Assembly (NCBI GenBank): GCA_034440455.1
Contig: JAWXCB010000046.1
Coordinates: 1 to 61,334 of the forward strand
Reading direction: 5' to 3'
Length of the DNA stretch: 61,334 nt
From: JAWXCB01 sp034440455
Lineage (GTDB): Bacteria > Bacteroidota > Bacteroidia > Chitinophagales > CAIOSU01
Of this stretch, positions 32,615 to 40,965 are shown one piece after another. Within the stretch, counting starts at the first letter, position 1. Every line of letters begins with the position of its first letter. Under the pieces are notes generated by a model. It searched no databases and was not told the origin of the DNA. It was given only the letters and a program-made list of their open reading frames with translations. Both the position numbers and the translations under genes were made by a program.

Positions 32615-33904
32615 ATTGATTGTGTTTAAAATAATTTCCGTTGCGCCTTTATTTTCCTGAATAAAATCACTTGCAGCCTGCGCAGCTTTTTGATGCGCGT
32701 CCTTATTCGTGAGCAAATTGAAAGTCTTCGTTTTTAATTCATCTGCATCCTGCACAACAAAAGCGCCACCGCGATTTACCAACTCAGCCGCCTCGATAAA
32801 CTTGTGATGTTTTGGTCCGAAGAAAACGGGAACGCCCCACACCGCAGGCTCCAGTACGTTGTGCAACCCTTCGCCAAAGCCTCCACCGATGTAGGCAACA
32901 TCTGAGTATTTATAGAGTCGCGATAAAATTCCGATGCTGTCAATAATAAGGATGTTGCTTTCTTTGGCAAGCGCAGGCGAGAGTGATGAATAAAGAACGG
33001 ACTTGCGGTTGAGCGCAGCCTGAATTTTCGTTACGTAGTTTTTGTCAATGTTGTGCGGTGCGATGATGCAGGTGAATTGCTTTGTAAAATCGGGATGGTT
33101 GAGCAGCGGCAAAACAACACCTTCATCTTTCGGCTCAAGGCTGCCCACAAGAAATAATTTCTTTTCGCCTTTGAATGTTTCGATGAGTGGAAATTTCTTG
33201 CCTTCATTTAGAATAGAAGCAACACGGTCAATCCGTGTGTCGCATGCTTTGGTTACGTTTTGAAATCCATTTTTCAGCAATACTTCTTTTGTATGTTCAT
33301 CTTGTACAAAAATGTGCGTGAAGCATTGCAGCATAGATTTGAAAAGGCTGCCGTACCACTGAAAAAAAATAGTGTCTTCCCGAAACACCGCTGAAATCAA
33401 AATAGAAGGCGTATTTTCTTTTTGTAGCGTAGTTAAATAATAATACCATAAATCATAGCGCACAAACACCGCAAGCCGCGGCTGCGCGATTGACAAAAAT
33501 CGCGCAGCATTTTCTTTTGTATCAATCGGCAGATAGAATACAAGCGCATCGGGATTTTTTTTCTTCACGATTTCATAACCGCTGGGGGAGAAGAAGGTGA
33601 TGATAGCCTCACCCCCGCCCCCTCTCCAATAGAGAGGGGAGTCCGAACTGTTTCCCGTTTCCCTGCTTTGTTTTTTTTCTTGCAATGCCTGTATCATCGG
33701 CAACGCTTGCTCGTATTCTCCCAGCGAGGAGCAGTGAAACCAAATGCGGTGAGGGTGGGAGGGGAGTTGCTGCAATTCATCCCAAATGTTTTTCCTGCCG
33801 TCAATCCACTTCTTCGCTTTGGAGTTGAATGGCGCAATCAAGTTTGCGCCAAGCGTGTAAAGAGCGAGCGCGAAATTATAAAGCGGAAGGCTGAGGGATT
33901 TCAA
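32594..33904 (-). CDS. waaA: KDO transferase with an in-frame repeat insert
   Basis: WaaA (KdtA) attaches KDO to lipid A, an essential step in lipopolysaccharide synthesis, at the inner membrane. Residues 1-20 are a membrane segment; FHCSSLGEYEQALPM (about 56-70) holds the catalytic glutamate E63; VGSLEPKD and GGGFGEGLHNVLEP are the CMP-KDO-binding motifs. The protein is 436 residues long. Residues about 78-100 (SRETGNSSDSPLYWRGGGGE) interrupt the expected run from 'ALQEKK' to 'AIITFFSPSGYE' and are encoded by a family B repeat in frame. The rest is intact, so it is probably functional. Confidence 0.95.
   Translation of the reverse strand: MKSLSLPLYNFALALYTLGANLIAPFNSKAKKWIDGRKNIWDELQQLPSHPHRIWFHCSSLGEYEQALPMIQALQEKKQSRETGNSSDSPLYWRGGGGEAIITFFSPSGYEIVKKKNPDALVFYLPIDTKENAARFLSIAQPRLAVFVRYDLWYYYLTTLQKENTPSILISAVFREDTIFFQWYGSLFKSMLQCFTHIFVQDEHTKEVLLKNGFQNVTKACDTRIDRVASILNEGKKFPLIETFKGEKKLFLVGSLEPKDEGVVLPLLNHPDFTKQFTCIIAPHNIDKNYVTKIQAALNRKSVLYSSLSPALAKESNILIIDSIGILSRLYKYSDVAYIGGGFGEGLHNVLEPAVWGVPVFFGPKHHKFIEAAELVNRGGAFVVQDADELKTKTFNLLTNKDAHQKAAQAASDFIQENKGATEIILNTINSFPIGR
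33607..33647. repeat. Dispersed repeat, family B, inside waaA
   Basis: On the - strand the segment reads TTCGGACTCCCCTCTCTATT...GGAGAGGGGGCGGGGGTGAGG, homologous to the intergenic copies at 16512-16550 and 42860-42897. It lies within the codons for residues about 86-99 of waaA and keeps the frame. Confidence 0.9.
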
Positions 33905-33959
33905 AGTTCAAAGTTGAATAACAAACTTCAGCGATAAAAGGAAATCACCAAGTCCATCA

Positions 33960-34286
33960 TTATTTATTGCTTTTCTTTTTAGAGCGCACACGCGGTTTGG
34001 CAGCAGAGGCGCGGGGCGTAAGAGTGAGGCGATATTCCTTTTCATTTATCTTCTCGCTCCCTTCATACAGCGCTTCAGGGTCAAAGTAGGCTTCATTATC
34101 CCACTCTGCCGTATCAAAACTTACATGAGCGGTGCTGAACAACTTTACATCACGTAATTGACGATAGATGCCTTTGTTCAAATAGGGCTTCATGTCAAAC
34201 AGCAGCCTTTCACCGTTGGCAAAGGTGAGCGCTAATTTGTAGTCATCCAGAGGTTTCACTGCTTTGATTGCAAGATAGCTGCGCAT
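33960..34286 (-). CDS. DUF2442-family protein
   Basis: The 108-residue protein matches the DUF2442 pattern: VKPLDDYKLALTFANGERLLFDMKPYL, then LRDVKLFSTAHV and WDNEAYFDPEALYEGS. These small proteins almost always follow a DUF4160 gene, as here. The pair behaves like a toxin-antitoxin or small regulatory module in other genomes, but no activity is known. The tail is basic (KPRVRSKKKSNK) and might bind nucleic acid. Confidence 0.85.
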   Translation of the reverse strand: MRSYLAIKAVKPLDDYKLALTFANGERLLFDMKPYLNKGIYRQLRDVKLFSTAHVSFDTAEWDNEAYFDPEALYEGSEKINEKEYRLTLTPRASAAKPRVRSKKKSNK

Positions 34287-34295
34287 TATTCAAAA

Positions 34296-34562
34296 TTATC
34301 TTAAAGGTTGAATTTTGAAAGGCTTTTTCCCGTTTTGACAAAGTTTTCGGTTGGAAAGCAATTCCTCCCTGTGAATCTCAATCCATGCGCTGATTAATCT
34401 GCGCTGCTTTGCGGGAAGGACGCCTTTCGTCAGTTCACAATCACGGATATTCATCACAGCAACATTATCCTGAAAATAAACATGAATATGCGGTGGTCCG
34501 TGTTCTTTCAGTGCATAATACATGCGAATGATGATTCCAAAAAACATTGAAATGGTGGGCAT
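34296..34562 (-). CDS. DUF4160-family protein
   Basis: The 88-residue protein contains MPTISMFFGIIIRMYYALKE and HGPPHIHVYFQDNVAVMNI, the DUF4160 core with conserved His-x-His. It lies 9 nt before the DUF2442 gene in the same direction and both follow waaA in transcription direction only by position, not by continuous spacing. The two are thought to act together, perhaps as a toxin-antitoxin-like pair; function is not established. Confidence 0.85.
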   Translation of the reverse strand: MPTISMFFGIIIRMYYALKEHGPPHIHVYFQDNVAVMNIRDCELTKGVLPAKQRRLISAWIEIHREELLSNRKLCQNGKKPFKIQPLR

Positions 34563-34605
34563 AAAACGAATTTACAATGCAGGAAGCTCTTCTTCTTATT
34601 CCTGG

Positions 34606-35367
34606 TTAGTAATAATAAAACTTCTCCGTTTGTGACCTATAAAACGGAATCACCCAGCCGAATTTTATACTCACGAAAATATCTTTGCGCACGTTGTCGT
34701 CTTTGCGCTGCTCGTCATAGTTCCAGCTTCTGCGGTTTTTTGTGAATGCTTCCATTATTTCAACGCCAGCGTAACAGTTGATGCGCTTGTGTTTTGAGTC
34801 AACAAAAAAATAGCCGATGAATTGCGTGAGCATAAATCCGTTTGTGAGCCGGTCGTAGCCTTTCTTGTATTCCTTGCTCAACATGGGCGCTTCATTGTCG
34901 TTCACCTCAATGCCGATTTTGTGTTGCAGATAGCCTGCGCCCAGCAATACCATTAATCCTGAATTGATATTCGGTTTTTTGAAAGGAATTATTTTTCCGC
35001 CTTGTAGTTGCAACGAAAAACCTTTCTGCGAAAAAGTATAAGTGGCGAGCAAGCCGCTGGCGCTAATGAGCAATCCTGTTTCGCCCGTGATGTTTTCAAG
35101 CATGTCGGTTTCCTTCACATTCCGGCTGAATAAATAACTTCCTTCCAGTCCAATCACCACATTTTTTTGTGTCTTCACGCCAAATCCTGCTCCGAGTGAG
35201 TTACTCAATCCGAAACGGTCGCTCATATCTGCCAGCGGAAGATTTAATCCATAATGAATATGCAGCATGGAAAAGCTTACAACAGAATCTTTCAGCACCG
35301 ATTGCGACTGGCTGAATGCTGAAAGCGAAAACAACAAGAAAAAAGAGGAAACTAAAATGCGGTTCAT
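34606..35367 (-). CDS. Outer-membrane protein, PorT/OmpW-like barrel
   Basis: From ATG 35367 the protein has 253 residues: signal peptide MNRILVSSFFLLFSLSAFSQ, then a beta-rich domain. Features include LHIHYGLNLPLADMSDRFG and FGVKTQKNVVIGLEGSYLFS, typical of short outer-membrane barrels; the C-terminal half includes FVSIKFGWVIPFYRSQTEKFYYY. It is close to the PorT-like group seen in Bacteroidota, but function is uncertain. A TTG at 35376 is an alternative start. It is divergent from the aminotransferase gene. Confidence 0.8.
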   Translation of the reverse strand: MNRILVSSFFLLFSLSAFSQSQSVLKDSVVSFSMLHIHYGLNLPLADMSDRFGLSNSLGAGFGVKTQKNVVIGLEGSYLFSRNVKETDMLENITGETGLLISASGLLATYTFSQKGFSLQLQGGKIIPFKKPNINSGLMVLLGAGYLQHKIGIEVNDNEAPMLSKEYKKGYDRLTNGFMLTQFIGYFFVDSKHKRINCYAGVEIMEAFTKNRRSWNYDEQRKDDNVRKDIFVSIKFGWVIPFYRSQTEKFYYY

Positions 35368-35429
35368 AAGTGCCAAATCACTGTGGATTTATTTGCGCAA
35401 TTTCGGGAAATGCCGGTTTCAAATATACC

Positions 35430-35437
35430 TATATTTG
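35430..35437 (+). promoter_or_regulatory. -7 promoter box of the sugar-nucleotide aminotransferase
   Basis: TATATTTG matches the Bacteroidota -7 consensus TAnnTTTG exactly. It is followed by a 16- to 25-nt gap to the ATGs at 35454/35463. The -33 position has no perfect TTTG; TTTC at 35401 is too far by several bases. Confidence 0.45.
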
Positions 35438-35462
35438 CCGCCTGATTTTACGCATGATTGCA

Positions 35463-36595
35463 ATGAAAGAAATCCAGATGGTTGACCTCCGGTCTCAGTA
35501 TGAAAAAATCAAACCGGAGATTGATGAGGCGATTGCCGAAGTGTTGCAATCATCTGCGTTTATCAATGGTCCTGCGGTAAAGAAGTTTGAGAATGAATTA
35601 GCCGCTTACGTTGGTTGCAAACAGGTAGTTGCCTGTGCCAATGGAACAGATGCGCTGCAAATAGCTTGCATGGCGCTGGGCTTGAAGCCGGGTGATGAAG
35701 TAATCACAACGAATTTTACGTTTGTCTCCACCGCTGAAGTGCTTTGCCTGCTTGGATTAAAACCTGTGCTCACGGATATTGACGCGCTCACGTTTAACAT
35801 TGATGTGCAAGACATTGAGAAGAAAATCACTCCGAAAACGAAAGCGATCATTCCGGTTCATCTCTATGGACAGTGCGCTGACATGGAATCAATCATGCAG
35901 CTTGCGAAGCAGCACAACTTGTTTGTGATTGAAGATACCGCACAAGCAATTGGCGCGGATTTTAAATTCTCAAACGGCTCGGTGAAGAAAGCAGGAGCAA
36001 TCGGGCATATCGGCACGACTTCTTTTTTCCTTCAAAAAATCTTGGCTGCTACGGTGATGGTGGCGCTATTTTCACTAATGATGATGCGATTGCTTATGAA
36101 TTGCGCAGCATCGTGAATCACGGACAAAAGGTGCGTTATGAATATGAAATGATTGGCGTGAACTCGCGCCTCGATACAATTCAGGCTGCAATTCTTGGCG
36201 AGAAACTGCCGCATCTCGATGATTATGCAACTGCAAGAAACAAAGCCGCTGACTATTATGATAAGGCATTTGCAGGAATTAAACAAATTAAAACTCCGTT
36301 TCGCGCAGCCAATTCAACGCATGTTTTTCACCAATACACATTAACGCTCAATGGAGTTGATCGTGATAAACTCAAGGAAACCCTTGCAGCGCAAGGCATT
36401 CCGGCAATGATTTACTATCCGAAACCTTTACATGCCCATCCTGCGTATAAAGACTTAAATCGCAAAGACAGCGAGTTTCCGGTTGCGGTGGATTTAAGCA
36501 AAAGAGTGTTGTCATTACCCATGCACACAGAGTTGGACGAAGAGCAATTGGAACACATAACAAAGAGCATTTTAGATTTCGTCAACAAACTATAA
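35463..36595 (+). pseudogene. DegT/WbpE-type aminotransferase, frameshifted at the active site
   Basis: This gene encodes a PLP-dependent aminotransferase for nucleotide-sugar synthesis; it resembles WbpE, which aminates UDP-3-keto-N-acetylglucuronate. The N-terminal part (VDLRSQYEKIKPEIDEAI, ANGTDALQIACMALG) and C-terminal part (GVNSRLDTIQAAIL, LSLPMHTEL) lie in different frames. The break is at about 36028: TTCCTTCAAAAAATC reads correctly as FFPSKNLGCYGDGGA if one C is added (TTCCCTTC), and that lysine is the PLP lysine. Deletion of one C in a short homopolymer could be a sequencing error or real inactivation. No terminator follows before ugd. Confidence 0.85.
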
Positions 36596-36619
36596 ACATA
36601 AAATTTTAAACTCCCAACC

Positions 36620-37936
36620 ATGAATATCTCCATTATCGGCAGCGGCTACGTAGGATTAGTAACCGGCACCTGCCTCGCAGAAACGGGTAACAACGTGATT
36701 TGCGTGGATATTGACAAAGAAAAAGTGCTGAAAATGCAAAGCGGTGTGGTGCCGATTTATGAGCCCCACCTCGATGTGTTGTTTGAACGAAACATCCGCG
36801 AAGGTCGCCTCACTTTCACCACTGACCTCGCTGATGCAGTGAGCAAAACAAAAATTATTTTCCTCGCATTACCTACGCCTCCCGATGAAGACGGCTCTGC
36901 TGATTTGTCTTATGTGCTTGGCGTTGCCGAGCAGTTGGGCGTAATCATGGATGAATATAAAGTCATCGTTGATAAGAGTACAGTTCCCGTTGGCACTGCT
37001 GATAAAGTAACTGCTGCGATTAAGAAAAACTCAAAAGTGGAATTTGACGTTGTGTCAAATCCTGAATTTTTACGCGAAGGTTTTGCAGTGGATGATTTCT
37101 TAAAGCCCGACAGAGTTGTTGTAGGAACAAGTTCTGAGCGCGCAAAGAAACTCATGGAAGAATTATACAGACCTTATGTTCGCCAGGGCAACCCGATCAT
37201 TTTCATGGATGAAAAGTCTGCTGAGTTGACCAAGTATGCTGCGAATGCTTTCCTCGCTACAAAAATCACCTTCATGAATGAAGTGGCGAATTTTTGTGAG
37301 AAGGTAGGAGCGAATGTGGACATGGTGCGCATTGGCATCGGCTCTGACAGCCGCATCGGAAAAAGATTTTTGTTCCCCGGCATTGGTTACGGTGGAAGCT
37401 GCTTCCCGAAAGACGTGCAGGCGCTTGCCAAATCAGGCAAAGACAACGGATATGAATTTGGTATTTTGAAATCGGTGATGGCAATCAACGAAAAACAAAA
37501 GACCATCATCATTCCGAAAGTGAAAGAACACTTTGGCGACAATGGTCATTTGAAAGGCAAGAAAGTTGCACTGTGGGGATTGGCGTTCAAGCCCGACACA
37601 GATGATATTCGCGAAGCTCCCGCACTTTATATTATTGATGAATTGCTCAAGAGCGGTGTTGAAATCACAGCATTTGACCCTGAAGCAATGACCAACGTAA
37701 AGAAGAAAATTGGCGACAAAATCAAATACGCAGAAGACCGCTACGCTGCATTGAAAGATGCCGATGCGCTCATTATCGCAACTGAATGGGGTGAATTCCG
37801 TTCGCCTGATTTTGAAAAGATGGCTGCGCTGATGAAAGGCAAAGTAATCTTTGACGGTCGGAACCTTTACGAGCCGAAAGACATGAAAGAAAAGGGTTTT
37901 ATTTATCGCAGCATCGGACGCGAAGCAGCGAATTGA
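36620..37936 (+). CDS. ugd: UDP-glucose 6-dehydrogenase
   Basis: Ugd oxidises UDP-glucose to UDP-glucuronate with NAD in two steps. The 438-residue protein has NAD loop GSGYVGLVTG at the N-terminus and the catalytic cysteine C261 in GYGGSCFPKD. ALWGLAFKPDTDDIREAPA is the C-terminal NAD/UDP-binding segment. It supplies UDP-glucuronate to the UDP-xylose synthase (41796) and to polysaccharide synthesis. It lies 24 nt after the aminotransferase and is followed by a terminator. Confidence 0.96.
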   Translation: MNISIIGSGYVGLVTGTCLAETGNNVICVDIDKEKVLKMQSGVVPIYEPHLDVLFERNIREGRLTFTTDLADAVSKTKIIFLALPTPPDEDGSADLSYVLGVAEQLGVIMDEYKVIVDKSTVPVGTADKVTAAIKKNSKVEFDVVSNPEFLREGFAVDDFLKPDRVVVGTSSERAKKLMEELYRPYVRQGNPIIFMDEKSAELTKYAANAFLATKITFMNEVANFCEKVGANVDMVRIGIGSDSRIGKRFLFPGIGYGGSCFPKDVQALAKSGKDNGYEFGILKSVMAINEKQKTIIIPKVKEHFGDNGHLKGKKVALWGLAFKPDTDDIREAPALYIIDELLKSGVEITAFDPEAMTNVKKKIGDKIKYAEDRYAALKDADALIIATEWGEFRSPDFEKMAALMKGKVIFDGRNLYEPKDMKEKGFIYRSIGREAAN

Positions 37937-37960
37937 ATCTCTATTTTTTTAAAGAGTTTC

Positions 37961-37996
37961 AAAAGGCAGACACAGAAGTGTTTGCCTTTTGTGTTT
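37961..37996 (+). terminator. Terminator after ugd
   Basis: AAAAGGCAGACAC and GTGTTTGCCTTTT form a hairpin (37961-37990) with a short loop, followed by GTGTTTT. It separates ugd from the REP/transposase unit. Confidence 0.75.
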
Positions 37997-38010
37997 TAGG
38001 TTTACTCCCT

Positions 38011-38072
38011 GTCTCCCGCGAGATTGCATCTCGTGGAAATATTTCTGCAAGATTCCATCTTCATGCGTTGGC
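38011..38072 (+). repeat. REP element, copy 1 (left of the RAYT)
   Basis: CTCCCGCGAGATTGCATCTCGTGG forms a hairpin (CCCGCGAGAT/ATCTCGTGG around TGC). It is followed by a second conserved part, TTGCAAGATTC...CATGCGTTGGC. The same two-part structure is inverted at 38663-38729 and repeated at 40099-40160. Confidence 0.9.
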
Positions 38073-38089
38073 TCTCTCTTTGTTTAAGT

Positions 38090-38638
38090 TTATTCAATCA
38101 TTTTAATTTTTGTCAAGCCTGTCTTTCCGCAATAATCGCTCGCGCTGCTATAAAGATATTCCCAAGGTTCATCAACAAATCCCGCCTCAACCGGATTGTT
38201 ATGTAGGTAATCTAATTTCTGCCGCATCACATCATTGTCAAATAACTCAATCGGATTATTTTTCTGCTGCCAGAACTGAAAATCATTGTTGTTCGGATTG
38301 AATTTTCCCGCGCGTTCCATCATCCACAGCATCCACTCTCGTCTGCTTTCCTGCGGATTTTGTGTAATGGCTTCCCGCAATCTTTTTGAAGTAAATTTTT
38401 TCAGGACTCCCAAAATAAATTCCATTGGCTCGCCTGTAGTGCCGATGATGAGATGAACGTGGCTGGTCATAATACACCAAGCGTAAAGTTCAAGCCCGTT
38501 TTCGCGCATGCAATAAGAAAGGCTGCTGACGAGAATATCTTTATACGTTCTGCGGATAAATACATCTATCCAATTGACTGTTGCAAACGAAACGAAATAC
38601 AGTTTTTCCTGATCTCTGATTTTGTGGTTGCGGCTCAT
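38090..38638 (-). CDS. REP-associated tyrosine transposase (RAYT)
   Basis: The 182-residue Y1 transposase has the HUH motif (H60-V-H62 in MTSHVHLIIG), an N-terminal region typical of IS200-like enzymes, and the tyrosine in QKLDYLHNNPVEAGFV, likely the catalytic nucleophile. RAYTs move or process REP hairpins rather than whole insertion sequences. It sits between two inverted REP copies, 38011 and 38663, within 25 nt of each, so it is a complete unit. It reads as intact. Confidence 0.93.
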   Translation of the reverse strand: MSRNHKIRDQEKLYFVSFATVNWIDVFIRRTYKDILVSSLSYCMRENGLELYAWCIMTSHVHLIIGTTGEPMEFILGVLKKFTSKRLREAITQNPQESRREWMLWMMERAGKFNPNNNDFQFWQQKNNPIELFDNDVMRQKLDYLHNNPVEAGFVDEPWEYLYSSASDYCGKTGLTKIKMIE

Positions 38639-38662
38639 GGGAAATTGTCAGGGGAAGTACAA

Positions 38663-38729
38663 GCCCACGCATGAATCCCGTACATACAGGATTGCAAATA
38701 TATTCCCACGAGATGCAATCTCGCGGGAG
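38663..38729 (-). repeat. REP element, copy 2 (right of the RAYT, inverted)
   Basis: On the - strand it reads CTCTCCCGCGAGATTGCATC, TCGTGGGAATAT, then TTGCAATC and finally CATGCGTGGGC, matching copy 1 in both parts. It is inverted relative to copy 1. Confidence 0.9.
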
Positions 38730-38760
38730 AGGAGGGAGAAGTCAGTACTCGAATTGCAGG

Positions 38761-38768
38761 TAGCTTTG
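38761..38768 (+). promoter_or_regulatory. -7 box abutting the helicase start codon
   Basis: TAGCTTTG matches the consensus TAnnTTTG and ends only 4 nt before the ATG at 38773, so transcription from it would start at or near the start codon, giving a leaderless message. I see no -33 box. A fortuitous match is possible. Confidence 0.35.
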
Positions 38769-38772
38769 CAGC

Positions 38773-40080
38773 ATGGCTGCCATTAAAAATCAAAAGGATA
38801 TTCTGGAGAAACTGAGCATTGAGCGACTGAACCCGATGCAGGAGGAGGCGCAACTTGCGATACATGCCTGTGATGAAGTGATTTTGCTTTCGCCCACGGG
38901 AACGGGCAAGACCCTTGCCTTTCTGCTGCCTATCATACAGGAACTGGATGCCGCCTGCACGGAGATACAAGCGCTGATCATTGTGCCGTCAAGAGAATTG
39001 GCGATTCAAATTGAGCAGGTGATCAGGAATATGGGGACGGGTTATAAAACGAATGCGGTGTATGGGGGGCGAACAGGCTCCCGCGATAAGAGCGATTTGA
39101 AGCATCGCCCGGCAATTCTGATTGGCACTCCGGGAAGAATTGCGGATCACCTGCGAAAGCAGACTTTTTCAACCGAGAAACTTACCACGCTGGTGCTTGA
39201 CGAGTTTGACAAATCATTGGAGGTGGGCTTTGAAGCGGACATGGCGGAGATTATGGCTGCCTTGCCGAAGCTGCGCAAAAAAATATTGACCTCTGCTTCG
39301 CAGCGTGTGCAGGTGCCGGGTTTTGTAAGGCTGAGAAATCCGACTTCTATCAACTATTTAGAGGACGGCATTCCGCAGCTAAAAGTGAAAACAATCATCT
39401 CACCTGAGAAGGATAAGCTGAACACGCTGGTGGCAGCGCTTCGTCATCTGGGCAATCAGCCCGGAATTGTCTTTTGCAATTTCAGGGAAAGTATTCAGCG
39501 CGTGAGCGACTTTCTTTTCGACAATAAGATCAACCACGGCTGCTTTCATGGCGAGATGGAACAACGCGACCGCGAGAGAACACTCATTAAGTTTCGCAAC
39601 GGAACGCACCAACTCATCATTGCCACCGACCTTGCTGCAAGAGGGATTGACATCCCTGAGATAAAATTTATTATCCATTTTCATCTTCCGGCAAAAAGCC
39701 ATGAGTTCATGCACCGCAACGGAAGAACCGCCCGCATGAACAGTGAAGGAACCGCTTATGTGCTGAAATGGGAACACGAAGCGCTGCCCGCTTTTATCAA
39801 CGACCCGGAAGTGGAAGTGATAAAACAGGGCGCAACACCCGCGGCTTCTTTATGGACTACGCTGTATATCACAGGCGGCAGAAGAGATAAAATCTCGAAG
39901 GGAGATATTGCCGGCTTGTTCTTTAAGCAAGGCAACCTGCGGAAAGACCAATTGGGCGCTATTGAACTCAAGCAAGATTGCGCATTTGTTGCGGTGCCCC
40001 AATCAATTGTGGAGAAACTGATTCCATTAGTAAATAACAGCAAGCTGAAGACAAAAAAAGTAAGGGTAACTGTGATTTAG
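38773..40080 (+). CDS. DEAD-type RNA helicase with DbpA-like C-terminus
   Basis: The 435-residue protein has all helicase motifs: Q motif LNPMQEEA, motif I TGTGKT (near 42-47), Ia VPSRELA, II DEFD (143-146), III SAS, V DLAARGIDIP and VI HRNGRTAR. Motif II is DEFD instead of DEAD. After residue ~350 a domain WTTLYITGGRRDKISKGDIAGLF resembles the RNA-binding domain of DbpA, which recognises 23S rRNA, so a ribosome-assembly role is inferred. It begins just after REP copy 2. Confidence 0.93.
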   Translation: MAAIKNQKDILEKLSIERLNPMQEEAQLAIHACDEVILLSPTGTGKTLAFLLPIIQELDAACTEIQALIIVPSRELAIQIEQVIRNMGTGYKTNAVYGGRTGSRDKSDLKHRPAILIGTPGRIADHLRKQTFSTEKLTTLVLDEFDKSLEVGFEADMAEIMAALPKLRKKILTSASQRVQVPGFVRLRNPTSINYLEDGIPQLKVKTIISPEKDKLNTLVAALRHLGNQPGIVFCNFRESIQRVSDFLFDNKINHGCFHGEMEQRDRERTLIKFRNGTHQLIIATDLAARGIDIPEIKFIIHFHLPAKSHEFMHRNGRTARMNSEGTAYVLKWEHEALPAFINDPEVEVIKQGATPAASLWTTLYITGGRRDKISKGDIAGLFFKQGNLRKDQLGAIELKQDCAFVAVPQSIVEKLIPLVNNSKLKTKKVRVTVI

Positions 40081-40098
40081 AGTTTGGAGTTTGCTCCC

Positions 40099-40160
40099 GT
40101 CTCCCGCGAGATTGCATCTCGTGGGAAGAATAGAGCAAGAATGATTCTTCATGCGCGGGC
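40099..40160 (+). repeat. REP element, copy 3
   Basis: CTCCCGCGAGATTGCATCTC, GTGGGAA and GCAAGAATGATTC...CATGCGCGGGC match copies 1 and 2. It lies 19 nt past the helicase stop codon, in the same orientation as copy 1. Confidence 0.88.
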
Positions 40161-40301
40161 AACAAACCGCAAGAAGATGTCGCGCCTCAATTCTTGCGGC
40201 AGATAAAGTGCGCAAATTTCTGCGCTGGTTTTGAATAAAACCGATCTTGCATTATCCCCTAAACGATAAAGAGGCAAGTCGGCAGCGGAATCGTATTCAA
40301 G

Positions 40302-40856
40302 GTGATGTTTCCAGCCGCCCTGTTATTATTGGCGACTCCACTGTTGCCAATAAATATGCGATTGGTGCGCAGGGACATGGTTTTACATTCCGGCATCTGG
40401 AGAGTTCACCACAGCAAAGAATATTACGAGCAGTTAGGCTATAGTTTATACATCACCACAGAATCGGAGGCGCAATTCCGTGCGGAGCAAATAGCGAAAG
40501 TGTATGGATGGCGCTGGAGAATAGAAAGTATTTTCAAATGCTGGAAAAGCCAATTTCATTTACAGCGCTTGATTCCACAGCATGTTTCCCTATCAAAGGA
40601 ATGGGTAAAAGCCATCCTTTACATGCTGCTACTTTTCATCGTGCTGTTTCAGGTAGCAGTGTATAATTATCTGATACCAAAAACAACAACTACGCGCAGC
40701 ATCAGCCTGACCAAACTGAGCCGCTATCTTGCAGATAACATCCAATTATTTTTTGAAAAAAATCTAAGTCAAATAGAACCCTCCCTACTCAACTATTGCA
40801 CGTATGAAAAGCGACACGACAGGAAGAATTTTATTGAAAAACTAAAATCAGGTTGA
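40302..40856 (+). pseudogene. IS4-family transposase, C-terminal remnant
   Basis: The frame encodes the C-terminal half of an IS4-type transposase. The YREK motif is perfect: Y-x2-R-x3-E-x6-K in VYGWRWRIESIFKCWK, which holds the third acidic DDE residue. Homology appears to begin at MRLVRRDM (40359); the 20 residues before that look foreign. The N-terminal half with the first two Asp residues is missing, so it is inactive. It lies next to a REP copy. No inverted repeats are recognised. Confidence 0.8.
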
Positions 40857-40965
40857 CGCCAATGCGCTTTGCGGGGCAGCGGTATCTGCAAGGAAGACGA
40901 CAGCCGTCAGTCAACAGTCGAGAGCAAAAGAAACCTTAGTGGAAAACAATCCAATATGCACCCGC

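Noticed and set aside
38008..40163. The REP copies as a CRISPR array
   Set aside because: Only three copies, not regularly spaced, one inverted, and a RAYT gene between them; this is a REP system.
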